A stretch of 52,912 nucleotides of DNA from Hyphomicrobium sp. (GCF_020852195.1 NZ_JADZBI010000151.1:1-52912), one strand, 5' to 3'; counted from the first letter of the stretch, positions 33,278 to 43,024 are shown. The notes: a model not told the origin generated them from the letters alone. Translations and numbers: made by a program.

Positions 33278-34051
33278 CTACTCGCGGTCGCCGAGCAGCG
33301 ACAGCAGGTTGACGAACAGGCCGACGAAGTCCTGGTACAGCGACAGCGCGCCCAGGATCGACGCCTTGGCAGCGGCCTCGGCATTGCCGGCGACCTCGAA
33401 GTAGACGTCCTTGATGCGCTGCGTGTCGTAGGCGGTGAAGCCCGCGAACACGAGCACGCCGATGACCGAGATCGCGAAGTGCATGGCGCTCGACTGCATG
33501 AAGATGTTCACGACCATGGCGATGATGACGCCGATCAGGCCCATGAACAGGAACGAGCCCCAGCCCGAGATGTCACGCTTGGTCGTGTAGCCCCAGATGC
33601 TCAGGCTCGCGAAGGTTGCCGCGGTGATGAAGAACACGTTGGCGATCGACGTGCCGGTGAAGACCAGGTGCAGCGACGACAGCGAGGCGCCGACGAGAGC
33701 CGCGTAGATCCAGAACGACGTCTGGGCGGCGCCGACGCTCATGGTGCTGGCGCGGAAGGCGAAGAAGAACACGAACGCGATCGGCGCCAGGAACAGCAGC
33801 CACCTGAGCGGGCTCGTATAGAGCGCCACGCCGAAGGAGGTCAGCGCCTGGCCGTTCGGGAGCGTGGCGGCGGCGGAAGCCGGGTCGGTGGTGACCGCCA
33901 GCGAGTAGATCAGGTAGGCGACGATGCCGGTCAGCGCGACGCCAGCCGCCATGTAGTTGTAAACGCCCAGCATGTATGCGCGCAGACCCTCGTCGACGTC
34001 GGCGCGGCCAACGGTCGTCGCTTGCGTATATCTGCTGTCAAACTGTGCCAT
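33278..34051 (-). CDS. Bax inhibitor-1/YccA-family membrane protein
   Basis: A 257-residue protein with seven hydrophobic segments and the BI-1 signature: a polar N terminus (MAQFDSRYTQATT), LRAYMLGVYNYMAAGVALTGIVAYLIY, LSIWGYTTKRDISGWGSFLFMGLIGV and GFTAYDTQRIKDVYFE near the sixth helix, where the conserved Asp is proposed to gate ion flux. Bacterial members such as YccA interact with the FtsH protease or conduct calcium; the role here is open. A strong terminator follows. The 220-bp upstream gap is AT-rich for the window and should hold its promoter. Confidence 0.9.
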   Translation of the reverse strand: MAQFDSRYTQATTVGRADVDEGLRAYMLGVYNYMAAGVALTGIVAYLIYSLAVTTDPASAAATLPNGQALTSFGVALYTSPLRWLLFLAPIAFVFFFAFRASTMSVGAAQTSFWIYAALVGASLSSLHLVFTGTSIANVFFITAATFASLSIWGYTTKRDISGWGSFLFMGLIGVIIAMVVNIFMQSSAMHFAISVIGVLVFAGFTAYDTQRIKDVYFEVAGNAEAAAKASILGALSLYQDFVGLFVNLLSLLGDRE

Positions 34052-34271
34052 CGTGTTTGAGTCCCCTTAAAGACTTCTAGCGCAAACCGAAATTTGCCCA
34101 AGACATATCGGGGCAGCGACGCGTCCTTTCAAGGGCGCGCGTGCTGATCAGCCGGGCACTTGAGCCTGTATATAATGGAATTCGGTCAGAATGTTAATGT
34201 TGTCGGGCGGGTAAAATACCACATTTTACTGAGGTGGCTTTACTTGCGGAAGATGAAGTCGACCGGCCGTT

Positions 34272-36851
34272 TTACTCAGATCTGAGGATCGCCGCCGGCT
34301 TGGCGCGCAAAATCGCCCAGGTGCCGAGCGAGCCGAACAGCAGCACCAGGCCGATGGCGAGCGCCAGCGCGCGCAGCACCGCCGGCACGCTGAAGGTGAA
34401 CGGGATCCGCATCACCTCGCTGACCGCGATCCAGGCGGCGAAGGCGCCGAGCGCGGCCGCGAACAGCCCGGCGATGACGGCGAGCATCAGGTACTCGAGG
34501 GCATGCGAGGTGAGCACGCGCCGGCGCGTGGCGCCCAGCACCTTCAGCACCACGGCCTCGAGGACGCGGCGGCGCTGCGCCGTTGCGAGCGCGCCGGCCA
34601 AGACCAGGGCGCCCGCGACCAGCGTGACGGCGCCGGCCACGCGCACCGCCACCATGACCTTGGACAGGATGGCGTTGACGGCCTCGAGCGCGTCCTTGAC
34701 GCGGATCACGGTGACGGACGGGAACGCCTTGCCGATGGCGCGGCCGAGTTCCGCCTCGGTTTCCAGGGCGACGCCGTCCGGCAGGCTCACGGTGGCCAGC
34801 AGGTTGTGGGGCGCGGCCGCGAGCGCGTTCGGCGAGAACACCATGACGAAGTTGAGCCTCAGGCTTTCCCACTTCACCTCGCGCAGGTTGGCGATGCGCG
34901 CGGTGAGGTTTCGGCCGAGCACGTTCACGGTTACGGTGTCGCCGATGGCAATGCCGAGGTGGCCCGCGAGATCGCGCTCGAACGAGACCAGCGGCTCGCC
35001 CGTATAGTCGGCGGGCCACCATTGGCCCTCGACCAGGGTCGAGCCTTCGGGAAGCGTATCCGCGTAGGTAAGGCCGCGGTCGCCGTTCAAGACCCACTGC
35101 GCCTCGGGCGGCAGCTTAACCTCCTCCGCCTTGCGCCCGTTGAGCTCGATGAGACGGCCGCGCAACATCGGCGCCTCGACGACGTGGGCGCCCGGAGCCT
35201 CGCGCTCGACGATGCGTATGAGATCGGCCGCATCGGCCTTCGGCACATCGAGCAGGAAGTGGCTGGGGGCCTTCTTTGGCAGGCGGCTGGTCAGCTCCTC
35301 GACGAGCGAGGCATCGGCCAGCGCCACGGCGACCAGCAACGAAAGCCCGGCGCCGAGCGAGACCACGACGGAGCGCGTGAGACCGCCCGGCGCGCCGAGG
35401 TTGCCGATGGCGAGCGCCAGCTCGGGCCATTTGGGCCGGGGTACGCGTCGCGCCAGCACCGTCACCAGGCTACCGAGCGCGGTGAAGACGAGGAACACGA
35501 GCACCAGCGCGCCGCAGAAATAGAGCGCGATGCGCGTCGACTCCGCCATCGTGAGCACGAAGGCCAGCAGCATGGCGGCGATGAACGCGGTGGCGGCGAT
35601 AATCCCGCGGCGCGGCCACACGCGTTCCGGCGCCACCTCGTCGCGAAACAGCACGGAGGGCTTGATCAGCTCGGCACGCCCGAGCGGCCAGAGCGTGAAC
35701 AGCAGCGCGACCAGGACGCCGTAGGCGGCGCTGGCGAGAATGCTCGTCAGCGAGAAGGTCAGCTCGGCCTTGATGGGAAGCTGATCACCGTAGGCGGTGA
35801 TGAGGAAATGCGGGGCCGTGAGGCCGACGGCGAGGCCCAAGGCAACGCCGATGAGCGCGATGGCCAGCACCTGCACCAGGAAGATCATGAGCACGAGACG
35901 GCTCGTGGCGCCGACGGTCTTCATGGTCGCAATGACGTTGCGGCGCCGCTCGATGAAGGTGGCGACGGCGCTGGCGATGCCCACGCCGCCGACGAGCAGC
36001 GCGGCGAGCCCGAGGAAGGTCAGGAACTGGCGCAGGCGATCGAGCGTGCGCGTCACCTGGGGAGACGGATCGCGGCGATCGGCCATGACGAAGCCGGACT
36101 GGGCGAGGTCCGCCTTGGCCGTGGCGCGGAACTGGGCCAGATCGACCGGGGCAGTATCCGGATTGAGTTTCAGGGCATAGCGCCAGCGGACGAGCGTGCC
36201 CGGCTGCACGAGGCCGGTCTTGTCGAGCGTCGCATGAGAGACGAAGACGCGGGGGCCATAGGTCAGCCGGTCGGCGACGGCGTCGGGCTCGCTTACCAGC
36301 GTCGCCTTGACGGTGACCTCGGTCTCGCCAACGCGCATCCTGTCGCCGATCGAGAGCCCGAGCTGGCTCAATAGAACCGGGTCGACGACGGCGCCATCGG
36401 GAGCGGCCATGGCGTCGGCGAAAGGCGCCCCATGGACCTCCACCGCACCGGCGAGCGGATAGGCACTGTCCACGGCCTTGATCTCGATGAGCGCCTGCTC
36501 CTCGCCGTCGAGCCGGCGCGCCATGGTGCGCACAGCAGCGGACTCGCTCACGCGGCCGCGCGCCTCGAGCCAGCTCCGCTCGGCGTCGGTGGCGCGCGTG
36601 TGCATGCGGGAGAACGTCGCGTCGCCGCCCAGAATGATCTCGCCCTGGCGCTCGAAGCCGCTGCGGAGCGCGTCGGACAGGGTACCCACGGTGGCAATGA
36701 CCGCGACGCCGAGCGCGACGCAGGCGATGAAGATGTAGAAGCCGTTGAGGCCCGCGCGCAGCTCGCTTAGGGCGATGCCGAGCAGGCGTGAAAGCGGAAG
36801 GCCGGTGCGCGGACGCGCGGAGCCGGCGCCAACCTCTGCGACGGCTGTCAT
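34272..36851 (-). CDS. ABC transporter permease, YbbP-like (FtsX/MacB-type)
   Basis: An 859-residue permease with ten predicted helices: one at residues 30-50, two FtsX domains (about 265-390 and 735-850) and a middle set of helices (about 400-510), plus two large extracytoplasmic domains. GVGIASAVATFIERRRNVIATMKTVGAT is the typical FtsX-domain segment. Such proteins act as mechanotransmission or lipid/lipoprotein-handling systems rather than classical importers. The ATG at 36851 overlaps the ATPase stop by 4 nt (ATGA). The pair divergent from a TesA-like gene mirrors E. coli ybbA-ybbP/tesA; what the complex handles is not known. Confidence 0.85.
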   Translation of the reverse strand: MTAVAEVGAGSARPRTGLPLSRLLGIALSELRAGLNGFYIFIACVALGVAVIATVGTLSDALRSGFERQGEIILGGDATFSRMHTRATDAERSWLEARGRVSESAAVRTMARRLDGEEQALIEIKAVDSAYPLAGAVEVHGAPFADAMAAPDGAVVDPVLLSQLGLSIGDRMRVGETEVTVKATLVSEPDAVADRLTYGPRVFVSHATLDKTGLVQPGTLVRWRYALKLNPDTAPVDLAQFRATAKADLAQSGFVMADRRDPSPQVTRTLDRLRQFLTFLGLAALLVGGVGIASAVATFIERRRNVIATMKTVGATSRLVLMIFLVQVLAIALIGVALGLAVGLTAPHFLITAYGDQLPIKAELTFSLTSILASAAYGVLVALLFTLWPLGRAELIKPSVLFRDEVAPERVWPRRGIIAATAFIAAMLLAFVLTMAESTRIALYFCGALVLVFLVFTALGSLVTVLARRVPRPKWPELALAIGNLGAPGGLTRSVVVSLGAGLSLLVAVALADASLVEELTSRLPKKAPSHFLLDVPKADAADLIRIVEREAPGAHVVEAPMLRGRLIELNGRKAEEVKLPPEAQWVLNGDRGLTYADTLPEGSTLVEGQWWPADYTGEPLVSFERDLAGHLGIAIGDTVTVNVLGRNLTARIANLREVKWESLRLNFVMVFSPNALAAAPHNLLATVSLPDGVALETEAELGRAIGKAFPSVTVIRVKDALEAVNAILSKVMVAVRVAGAVTLVAGALVLAGALATAQRRRVLEAVVLKVLGATRRRVLTSHALEYLMLAVIAGLFAAALGAFAAWIAVSEVMRIPFTFSVPAVLRALALAIGLVLLFGSLGTWAILRAKPAAILRSE

Positions 36852-37558
36852 GCGGCCACCACGGTCTGCTCGTCGGCCACGATCCTGCCGTCGGCCATGC
36901 GGATGGTGCGCTCGCACTCCTTGGCGAGCCGCTCGTCATGGGTGACGAGCACGAGGGTGGCGCCGCTCTTGCGCTTGAGGCCGAACAGGAGATCGACGAC
37001 CTGGCGGCCGGTCTTGCCGTCGAGGTTGCCGGTCGGCTCGTCGGCCAGCAGCAGCTTGGGCTGCGGGGCAAGCGCGCGGGCGAGCGCCACACGCTGCTGC
37101 TCGCCGCCCGAGAGCTGCGCCGGGAAATGGTCGAGGCGCGGACCGAGGCCCACGTCCGAAAGCAGGGTCCCCGCGCGCTCACGCGCGTCGGCGTGGCCCG
37201 CGAACTCCAGCGGCAGCGCCACGTTCTCGAGCGCGGTCATGGTCGGGATGAGATGGAACGACTGGAAGACGATGCCGACGTCCTCGCCGCGGGCGAGCGC
37301 CATCTGGTCCTCGTCGAGGGCATTGAAATCGCGGCCGGCAACGTGCACATCCCCCTGGGTGGCCCGCTCCAGGCCGGCAAGGATCATGAGCAGCGACGTC
37401 TTTCCCGAACCCGATGGCCCCACGATGGCGAGCGACTGGCCGCGCGCTACGTCGATTGTGATGCCTTTGAGGATCTCGACAAGCCCGGCACGACTTTCGA
37501 GGTTGAGCCGGACGTCGGTCAGGCGGATGATCGGCTGGGGCACGTGGGGAGGCTCCAT
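36848..37558 (-). CDS. ABC transporter ATPase, YbbA-like (LolD/MacB subfamily)
   Basis: A 236-residue ATPase with complete motifs: Walker A GPSGSGKTS (about residues 47-55), Q-loop VFQSFHLIPTMTALENV, signature LSGGEQQRVALARALA, Walker B LLLADEPTGNLD and the switch His in VTHDER. The sequence belongs to the LolD/FtsE/MacB branch, in line with its FtsX-type partner. The start at 37558 lies 57 bp from the divergent esterase start; the longer frame to 38134 is a shadow of that esterase gene. Confidence 0.92.
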   Translation of the reverse strand: MEPPHVPQPIIRLTDVRLNLESRAGLVEILKGITIDVARGQSLAIVGPSGSGKTSLLMILAGLERATQGDVHVAGRDFNALDEDQMALARGEDVGIVFQSFHLIPTMTALENVALPLEFAGHADARERAGTLLSDVGLGPRLDHFPAQLSGGEQQRVALARALAPQPKLLLADEPTGNLDGKTGRQVVDLLFGLKRKSGATLVLVTHDERLAKECERTIRMADGRIVADEQTVVAA

Positions 37559-37615
37559 CAGGGGCGGTCGCGGGAAGCGCGACGCAACAGTGTCGAAGCG
37601 CGGTGAGGCAAAAAA

Positions 37616-38314
37616 ATGAAGGCAGAGCAAAGCGCTTCGACCTTCGGGGGTCAAATGGTGCGGCTGATGGCGATCGTCAACCTCTGGCTGGCTGTCGGAT
37701 TTTGGGCAGCCATGGCGGCCGAGAAAGCCGATCCTATCCGCATGGTGGCCTTCGGGGATAGTTTGACGGCCGGTTACATGCTGAAGCCCAGCGAGGCCTT
37801 TCCCGTGAAGCTCGCCGAAGCGCTCGCCGCCAAGGGCCATGCCGTCGAGATCGCCAACGCGGGCGTCTCCGGCGACACGACGGCAGCCGGGCTTCAGCGA
37901 TTCGACTGGGCGATCCCCGAGGGGACGGAGGCCGTCATCGTCGAGCTCGGCGCCAACGACGCGCTGCGCGGCATCGATCCCGGCGAGACGCGCAAGAATC
38001 TCGACGCGATCCTGACGAAACTGCGCGCGCGCAATATCGACGTGCTGCTCGCCGGCATGATGGCGCCTAAGAACTGGGGCAAGGACTACGAGGAGCGCTT
38101 CGCCACCATCTACAGCGATCTCGCAGCCAAGCACGGCGCGCTGCTTTATCCCTTCTTCCTCGACGGCGTCGCGCTAGATGCCAAGCTCAACCTGCAGGAC
38201 GGCCTGCACCCGACCGCACCCGGTGTCGACGTGATCGTCAAGGGCATCCTGCCCCAGGTCGAGGAGCTGATCGGCCGTGCGCGCGAGCGGCGCGGTGCGG
38301 CGTCGAAGTCCTGA
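37616..38314 (+). CDS. tesA: SGNH/GDSL esterase, TesA-like
   Basis: A 232-residue SGNH hydrolase with a signal peptide or anchor (residues 15-35, AIVNLWLAVGFWAAMAA). Block I FGDSLTAGY holds the catalytic Ser, block II NAGVSGDTT the Gly, block III VELGANDALRG the Asn, and block V DGLHPTAPG the Asp and His. E. coli TesA is a periplasmic thioesterase, lysophospholipase and arylesterase; the same range is expected. GAGG lies 8 nt before the ATG. It is divergent from the YbbAP-like transporter, a conserved neighbourhood, and is followed 17 bp later by thpR. Confidence 0.9.
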   Translation: MKAEQSASTFGGQMVRLMAIVNLWLAVGFWAAMAAEKADPIRMVAFGDSLTAGYMLKPSEAFPVKLAEALAAKGHAVEIANAGVSGDTTAAGLQRFDWAIPEGTEAVIVELGANDALRGIDPGETRKNLDAILTKLRARNIDVLLAGMMAPKNWGKDYEERFATIYSDLAAKHGALLYPFFLDGVALDAKLNLQDGLHPTAPGVDVIVKGILPQVEELIGRARERRGAASKS

Positions 38315-38331
38315 TCCGGGGGCCGTCCGCC

Positions 38332-38895
38332 ATGCCTCGCCTCTTCACCGGCATCGAGCTTCCGTCTGCGCTCACCGAGCGCCTTGCGGATCTTGCCGTT
38401 CCGCTCGCGGGCGCGCGCTGGATCGAGCCCGAGGACATGCACCTCACGCTGCGCTTCGCCGGCGACATCGACAACCCGACGGCCGACGAGTTTCATGCCG
38501 CGCTGTCGTCGATCGACGAGCCGGCGTTCACGCTGCGGCTGTCGGGTTTCGGCGCCTTCGGCGGGCAGCAGCCGCGCTCGCTGTGGGCGGGCGTCGCCGA
38601 GAACCCGTGGCTCGATCAGCTTGCCCGTGCCAACGAGCGCGCCGCGCGCAGCGCGGGCCTCAAGCCCGAGAAGCATCCGTTCAAGGCGCACGTCACGCTG
38701 GCGCGCCTCAAGGGCACGCGCCCCGAGGCGGTGGCGCGCGTGCTGGAGCAGCTCGGCAGCTTCGTCAGCGCGCCGTTCCAGGTCGAGCGCTTCGCGCTCT
38801 TCTCGTCGCGGCCGAAGGTCGGCGGCGGACCTTACGTGATCGAGGACACCTTCCAGCTCCGCGGCGCAGACTACGCCGGTCAGTGGAGCGGATAG
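38332..38895 (+). CDS. thpR: RNA 2',3'-cyclic phosphodiesterase (2H family)
   Basis: A 187-residue 2H-phosphoesterase with the two HxTx motifs, EDMHLTLRFAG (about residues 35-45) and FKAHVTLARL (about residues 118-127), that open 2',3'-cyclic phosphate ends of RNA. RLFTGIELP is the usual N-terminal strand. Length matches the family. The gap to tesA is 17 bp, so it is probably co-transcribed. A paired-hairpin repeat follows. Confidence 0.92.
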   Translation: MPRLFTGIELPSALTERLADLAVPLAGARWIEPEDMHLTLRFAGDIDNPTADEFHAALSSIDEPAFTLRLSGFGAFGGQQPRSLWAGVAENPWLDQLARANERAARSAGLKPEKHPFKAHVTLARLKGTRPEAVARVLEQLGSFVSAPFQVERFALFSSRPKVGGGPYVIEDTFQLRGADYAGQWSG

Positions 38896-38967
38896 GCAGC
38901 GCAATCGTGAATCATAGACCGTTGTTCGTCATGGTCTGCCGATTTCGACAGGTGGCGCAGACTCGCG

Positions 38968-39067
38968 ACGTGCCTGGACTCCGGCCTTCGCCGGAGTGAC
39001 AGAGGGTAGGGACATCCGGCGTCCACATACTGACGTCATCCCGGCGGAGGTCGGGACCCAGATACGT
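38968..39067. repeat. Paired-hairpin intergenic repeat, copy D
   Basis: A 100-bp copy with ACGT at both ends. The left hairpin is ACTCCGGCcttcGCCGGAGTGAC, the right one GACGTCATCCCGGCggagGTCGGGACC. It lies between thpR and the MFS gene on the same strand, so here it is not in a convergent gap. Confidence 0.8.
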
Positions 39068-39163
39068 TGCCGCATCGGACTGCGCTAAGTATCGCTGCTC
39101 CAGCACGTAAAGCGGGCAGATGGCGTTCGGCTGGGCTATAGAACAGACACCACAAGCTCGGGG

Positions 39164-40567
39164 ATGGGGGACGACACCGTGCAGGACACCACAGTCGATA
39201 TCGGGGTGCAGGAGGCGGCACCGCCGCGCGCGCTCGTCTCTTGGGTGCTGTTCGACTGGGCGGCGCAGCCCTACTACACGCTGGTGCTCACCTTCCTGTT
39301 CGCGCCCTATTTCGCCAATGCTGTGGCAGCGGACCCGGCCCAGGGCCAGGCGCTGTGGGGCTATGCCGCGGCCGCGGCGGGCGTGATCATCGCGCTCGGC
39401 AGCCCGTTCCTCGGTGCGGTCGCCGACGGGCGCGGCCGGCGCAAGCCCTGGATGGCTCTGTTCTCGACCCTCTTCGTCGCGAGCCTCGCCACGCTGTGGC
39501 TCGCGGTGCCCAGCGCCGACGCGGCCACCATCGCCCTCGTGCTCGCCGCGTTCGTGGTGGCGACCGCTATGGCCGAGTTCACCACCGTGTTCACGAACTC
39601 CATCATGCCAAGCCTCGTGCCGGCGAACCGGCTCGGGCGGCTATCAGGCACCGGCTGGGCCGTCGGTTATGCCGGCGGGCTCGTCAGCCTCGCCATCATG
39701 GCCGGGCTCGTGGTGGCCGATCCGACAAGCGGGCGAACGCTGCTCGGACTCGAGCCGCTGCTTGCGCTCGACACGGCGGCGCGCGAGGGCGACCGCCTCG
39801 TCGGCCCGTTCGCGGCTATCTGGTACGCGCTGTTCATGATCCCGTTCTTCCTGTTCGTGCCGGACCGCAGGGTCGGCGCGGTGCCGGCGAGCACGCGCCC
39901 ACCCTTGACCGAGCTATGGGAGACGATCCGGTCGCTGCCGTCGCATCGCGACATGCTCCTGTTCCTCATTGCGCGGATGCTCTACGCGGACGGGCTGGCG
40001 GCGATCTTCGCGTTCGGAGGCATCTACGGCGCGGCGGTGTTCGGATGGGGCGCGCTCGAGCTCGGCCTGTTCGGGATCGTGCTGACGCTCACCGGCGTGT
40101 TCGGCGCGCTGATCGGCGGCGTGCTCGACGACCGCATAGGCTCGAAGACGGTAATCATCGTGTCGCTGCTGCTTTTGCTGGTCGGCGCGTTCGGCATCCT
40201 GTCGGTGGATCCGACGCATGTGCTCTACGTGAGCGAGGTGGCGCCCAAGGTCGCGGGGTCGGAGCCGTTCTCGTCGACCGGAGAGAAGGTGTTTCTCGCC
40301 TTCGCGGTGATCGTCGGCCTCGTGGCGGCGCCGGTGCAGGCGGCCAGCCGTGCGCTGCTCGCGCGCCTCGCGCCGCCCGAGAAGATGACGCAATACTTCG
40401 GGCTGTTCGCCTTCTCGGGCAAGGTGACGGCTTTCATGGCACCGTTGCTGGTCGCCGTCGTCACGCAGGCGTCGGGCAGCCAGCGCATCGGCATGGCCTC
40501 GATCGCCGTGTTCCTGATTGCCGGCCTTGTGCTGATGATCGGCGTGCGCGCGTCATCGCGAGCGTAG
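39164..40567 (+). CDS. MFS transporter, UMF1/Atg22-like
   Basis: A 467-residue protein with about 12 helices. [29 protein letters not shown] at residues 25-53 is the UMF1-family opening, and [21 protein letters not shown] carries the MFS loop 2-3 motif. A long central loop (about 225-255) precedes the second half. Atg22 exports amino acids from the yeast vacuole; bacterial substrates are unknown. The start is uncertain: ATG 39164, or GTG 39179, which has GGGGGA better placed before it. Confidence 0.85.
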   Translation: MGDDTVQDTTVDIGVQEAAPPRALVSWVLFDWAAQPYYTLVLTFLFAPYFANAVAADPAQGQALWGYAAAAAGVIIALGSPFLGAVADGRGRRKPWMALFSTLFVASLATLWLAVPSADAATIALVLAAFVVATAMAEFTTVFTNSIMPSLVPANRLGRLSGTGWAVGYAGGLVSLAIMAGLVVADPTSGRTLLGLEPLLALDTAAREGDRLVGPFAAIWYALFMIPFFLFVPDRRVGAVPASTRPPLTELWETIRSLPSHRDMLLFLIARMLYADGLAAIFAFGGIYGAAVFGWGALELGLFGIVLTLTGVFGALIGGVLDDRIGSKTVIIVSLLLLLVGAFGILSVDPTHVLYVSEVAPKVAGSEPFSSTGEKVFLAFAVIVGLVAAPVQAASRALLARLAPPEKMTQYFGLFAFSGKVTAFMAPLLVAVVTQASGSQRIGMASIAVFLIAGLVLMIGVRASSRA

Positions 40568-40601
40568 GTGCTGCCTCCTCCGACCGTCGAGCCCGCTGAG
40601 A

Positions 40602-40726
40602 CTGGCGTGGGTCCCGGCCTTCGCCGGGATGACGTCATTTTGTCGATGTCGGCTGCCACAAACTCACCGTCATCCCGGCGTCATGGCGGAGCCATGCTTC
40701 GCATGGACGGCCGGGACCCACGCAAG
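40602..40726. repeat. Paired-hairpin intergenic repeat, copy E, with nested 29-nt insert
   Basis: Ends are CTGGCGTGG and CCACGCAAG-type. The left hairpin TCCCGGCcttcGCCGGGATGACG is intact. The right hairpin CGTCATCCCGGC ... GGCCGGGACC is interrupted at its loop by the 29-nt module at 40680-40708; without it the copy would be 96 bp, like the others. It lies between the convergent MFS and GNAT genes. Confidence 0.85.
40680..40708. repeat. 29-nt double-hairpin module nested in repeat copy E
   Basis: It can fold two exclusive ways, ATGGC-GGA-GCCAT or CCATGC-TTC-GCATGG. It matches the reverse complement of 46277-46305 at 28 of 29 positions, and 29951-29979 at 22 or 23 of 29 with paired changes in the second stem. 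Confidence 0.8.
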
Positions 40727-40778
40727 TATCCAAGAACGAGCCGAGAATGAAGGATGCGCGGGCAAAGCTCGGGAAACC

Positions 40779-41294
40779 TCAAGCACTCGGGTCGCCGCGC
40801 TTGGCGACCATGAACCAGGAAGGCCCTGTGTGAGGGTCGTGCCAGACGCTCTGCCAGCGGAAGCCCGCCTTCTCGTAGGCGCGAACGGCGCGCTCATTCT
40901 TCACGGACGGGAAGATGCAGACCGCGACCGCCAGCGTGGTCGCGAACACCTCGTCGCGGAGCAGGCCGAGTGCCGCCTGTCCGACGCCCTTGCCGCGGTG
41001 CTCCTCGGCGGCGACGAAGAGGTCGAGGTCCCACGTGCCGGGCTCGAGATCGGCCGGCAGGTTGTCGCCCCACAGCGTGGCATCGACGGCGTGGGCGTAG
41101 CCGACCGGCTCGCCATCGGCCTCGATGATGCGGCAGATCGCATGCTCGGCGCCGAGCGCCATGTTGACCTCGGCCTCGGTCGCCGCGACCGGTCCCCACC
41201 AGTCCTGGATGTCGGGCCGCGCCAGCCAGCGGCGGATGAGCCCGAAATCGGCGCGTGTCGCCGGCCTCAGCGTTATGCGCGGCGCCTCCGCCAT
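40779..41294 (-). CDS. GNAT-family N-acetyltransferase
   Basis: A 171-residue acyltransferase. [22 protein letters not shown] is strand 4 plus the acetyl-CoA loop (R-G-K-G-x-G, usual Q/R-x-x-G-x-G/A), and [17 protein letters not shown] is the typical end. The N-terminal [26 protein letters not shown] resembles aminoglycoside 6'-acetyltransferase-like members, but the substrate cannot be assigned and resistance is not claimed. The start ATG at 41294 overlaps the purH stop (TGATG), so it is coupled to purH. Confidence 0.85.
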   Translation of the reverse strand: MAEAPRITLRPATRADFGLIRRWLARPDIQDWWGPVAATEAEVNMALGAEHAICRIIEADGEPVGYAHAVDATLWGDNLPADLEPGTWDLDLFVAAEEHRGKGVGQAALGLLRDEVFATTLAVAVCIFPSVKNERAVRAYEKAGFRWQSVWHDPHTGPSWFMVAKRGDPSA

Positions 41295-42877
41295 CAGTGC
41301 CGGAAGTGGCGCATGCCGGTCAGCACCATGGCGAGGCCGGCCTCGTCGGCGGCGCGGACCACCTCGTCGTCGCGCATCGAGCCACCGGGCTGGATGACAG
41401 CGGTGGCGCCGGCCGCGGCCGCGGCGAGGAGCCCGTCCGCGAACGGGAAGAAGGCATCCGAGGCGACGGCCGATCCCTTGATGTCGAGGCCTGCCATCTC
41501 CGCCTTGATGGCGGCGATGCGCGAGGAGTTCACGCGGCTCATCTGGCCGGCGCCTATGCCGATAGTGGCGCCGTCCTTGGCGTAGACGATGGCGTTCGAC
41601 TTCACGAACTTGGCGACCTTCCAGGCGAACAGCAGGTCGGCCATCTCGGCGGAGGTCGGTTGGCGCTTGGTGGCGACGTGCAGGCGCTCGTAGAGCGCGA
41701 GATCGGCATCCTGCACCAGAAGGCCGCCGGCCACCGTTCTCTGCTCGCGGCGCGGCGGCGGCACCAGCGGCCAGACGCCGGTAACGAGCAGGCGAACGTT
41801 CTTCTTCGCCGACACGACCTCGCGCGCCTCGTCGGTGACGGAGGGGGCGAGGATGACCTCGACGAACTGGCGCTCGACGATGGCTGCGGCCGTGCCGGCG
41901 TCCAGCTCGCGGTTGAAGGCGATGATGCCGCCGAAGGCCGATTCCGGATCGGTCTTGTAGGCGCGGTCATAGGCGCCGAGCAGCGTCTCGGCCTCGGCAA
42001 CGCCGCACGGATTGGCGTGCTTGACGATGACGCACGCGGGCCGATCCGCGAACGCCTTCACGCATTCGAGCGCGGCGTCGCTGTCGCCGACGTTGTTGTA
42101 GGACAGCTCCTTGCCGAGAAGCTGCCGGGCGCTCGAGACCGTACCGGGCTCGGGATCGGCGGCAGTGTAGAAGGCCGCGCACTGGTGCGGGTTCTCGCCG
42201 TAACGCATGTCGAGCGCCTTGCGATACTGCGTCGTGAAGGTGGGCGGAAAGCCGTCCGCCGCGTCTTCCGTACTTTCCGCCACGGCGCCCAGCCAGTTGC
42301 TGATGGCGCCGTCGTAGGCGGCGGTGCGGGCATAGGCCTTGGCCGCCATGCGCTTGCGGAACTTGGGTGTCGTCTTGCCGCCGTTGGCGCGCATCTCGGC
42401 GAGCAGCGCCGCGTAGTCGGCGCGGTCGACGATCACCGTTACGGAGGCATGGTTCTTGGCCGCGGCGCGGATCATGGCCGGCCCGCCGATGTCGATGTTC
42501 TCAACGCAATCGTCGAAGGAAGCCCCACCCGCGAGCGTCTGCTCGAAGGGATAGAGATTGACAACCAGAAGATCGATGGCGGTGATCTTGTGCTTCTCCG
42601 CAGCGGCGATGTGCTCCGCGTTGCCGCGCACGCCGAGCAGGCCGCCGTGGATCGCGGGATGCAGCGTCTTCACGCGCCCGTCCATGATCTCCGGGAAGCC
42701 GGTGACGTCCGCCACATCCTTGACCGAGAACCCGGCGCCCTTGAGCTTCGCCGCCGTGCCGCCGGTCGAGATCAGCTCCACGTTCCATTCGGCGAGCGAC
42801 TGGGCCAGCTCGTCGAGCCCCGCCTTGTCGGAGAGCGAGATCAGGGCGCGGCGGATTCTTGGATTGGAATCTTTCAT
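41294..42877 (-). CDS. purH: Bifunctional AICAR transformylase / IMP cyclohydrolase
   Basis: A 527-residue enzyme for the last two steps of purine synthesis to IMP. The N-terminal MGS-like cyclohydrolase domain ([23 protein letters not shown] ... [16 protein letters not shown]) covers about residues 1-150. The transformylase follows with [23 protein letters not shown] (catalytic Lys-His region), [15 protein letters not shown] and, at the end, [30 protein letters not shown]. Length is standard. It lies downstream of a heparinase-like gene as in many Hyphomicrobiales, but a 147-bp repeat-filled gap stands between. Confidence 0.97.
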   Translation of the reverse strand: MKDSNPRIRRALISLSDKAGLDELAQSLAEWNVELISTGGTAAKLKGAGFSVKDVADVTGFPEIMDGRVKTLHPAIHGGLLGVRGNAEHIAAAEKHKITAIDLLVVNLYPFEQTLAGGASFDDCVENIDIGGPAMIRAAAKNHASVTVIVDRADYAALLAEMRANGGKTTPKFRKRMAAKAYARTAAYDGAISNWLGAVAESTEDAADGFPPTFTTQYRKALDMRYGENPHQCAAFYTAADPEPGTVSSARQLLGKELSYNNVGDSDAALECVKAFADRPACVIVKHANPCGVAEAETLLGAYDRAYKTDPESAFGGIIAFNRELDAGTAAAIVERQFVEVILAPSVTDEAREVVSAKKNVRLLVTGVWPLVPPPRREQRTVAGGLLVQDADLALYERLHVATKRQPTSAEMADLLFAWKVAKFVKSNAIVYAKDGATIGIGAGQMSRVNSSRIAAIKAEMAGLDIKGSAVASDAFFPFADGLLAAAAAGATAVIQPGGSMRDDEVVRAADEAGLAMVLTGMRHFRH

Positions 42878-42902
42878 CGGTCGTTTCTTGTCCTTGACGT
42901 TC

Positions 42903-43012
42903 AGAGCACGATCGCACCTGATGGAATGGGATTCCGTTGTGCGATCATGCTCTTTTTTTTCACTTGCGAGTCTGATTCACGCTCTCGATGCGAGCTCATC
43001 GCTCGCATCTCG
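42903..43012. repeat. Hairpin repeat between the heparinase-like gene and purH
   Basis: AGAGCACGATCGCAC (42903-42917) pairs with GTGCGATCATGCTCT (42939-42953) with one mismatch; the loop holds a second palindrome (GGAAT ... ATTCC). A run of eight T (42953-42960) follows on the plus strand. A second hairpin, GATGCGAGC-TCATC-GCTCGCATC, lies further right (about 42988-43010). The form resembles dispersed repeats I recall from Hyphomicrobiales intergenic DNA; only this copy is in the window. Confidence 0.6.
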
Positions 43013-43024
43013 AACGATCAGGCT

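Noticed and set aside
34503-36374. A 623-codon plus-strand open frame opposite the ABC permease
   Set aside because: Low-complexity shadow of a permease with clear FtsX domains.
40779-41294. Aminoglycoside resistance acetyltransferase
   Set aside because: The fold is GNAT and distantly like AAC(6'), but coupling to purH and lack of specific residues I could verify make a resistance claim unsupported.
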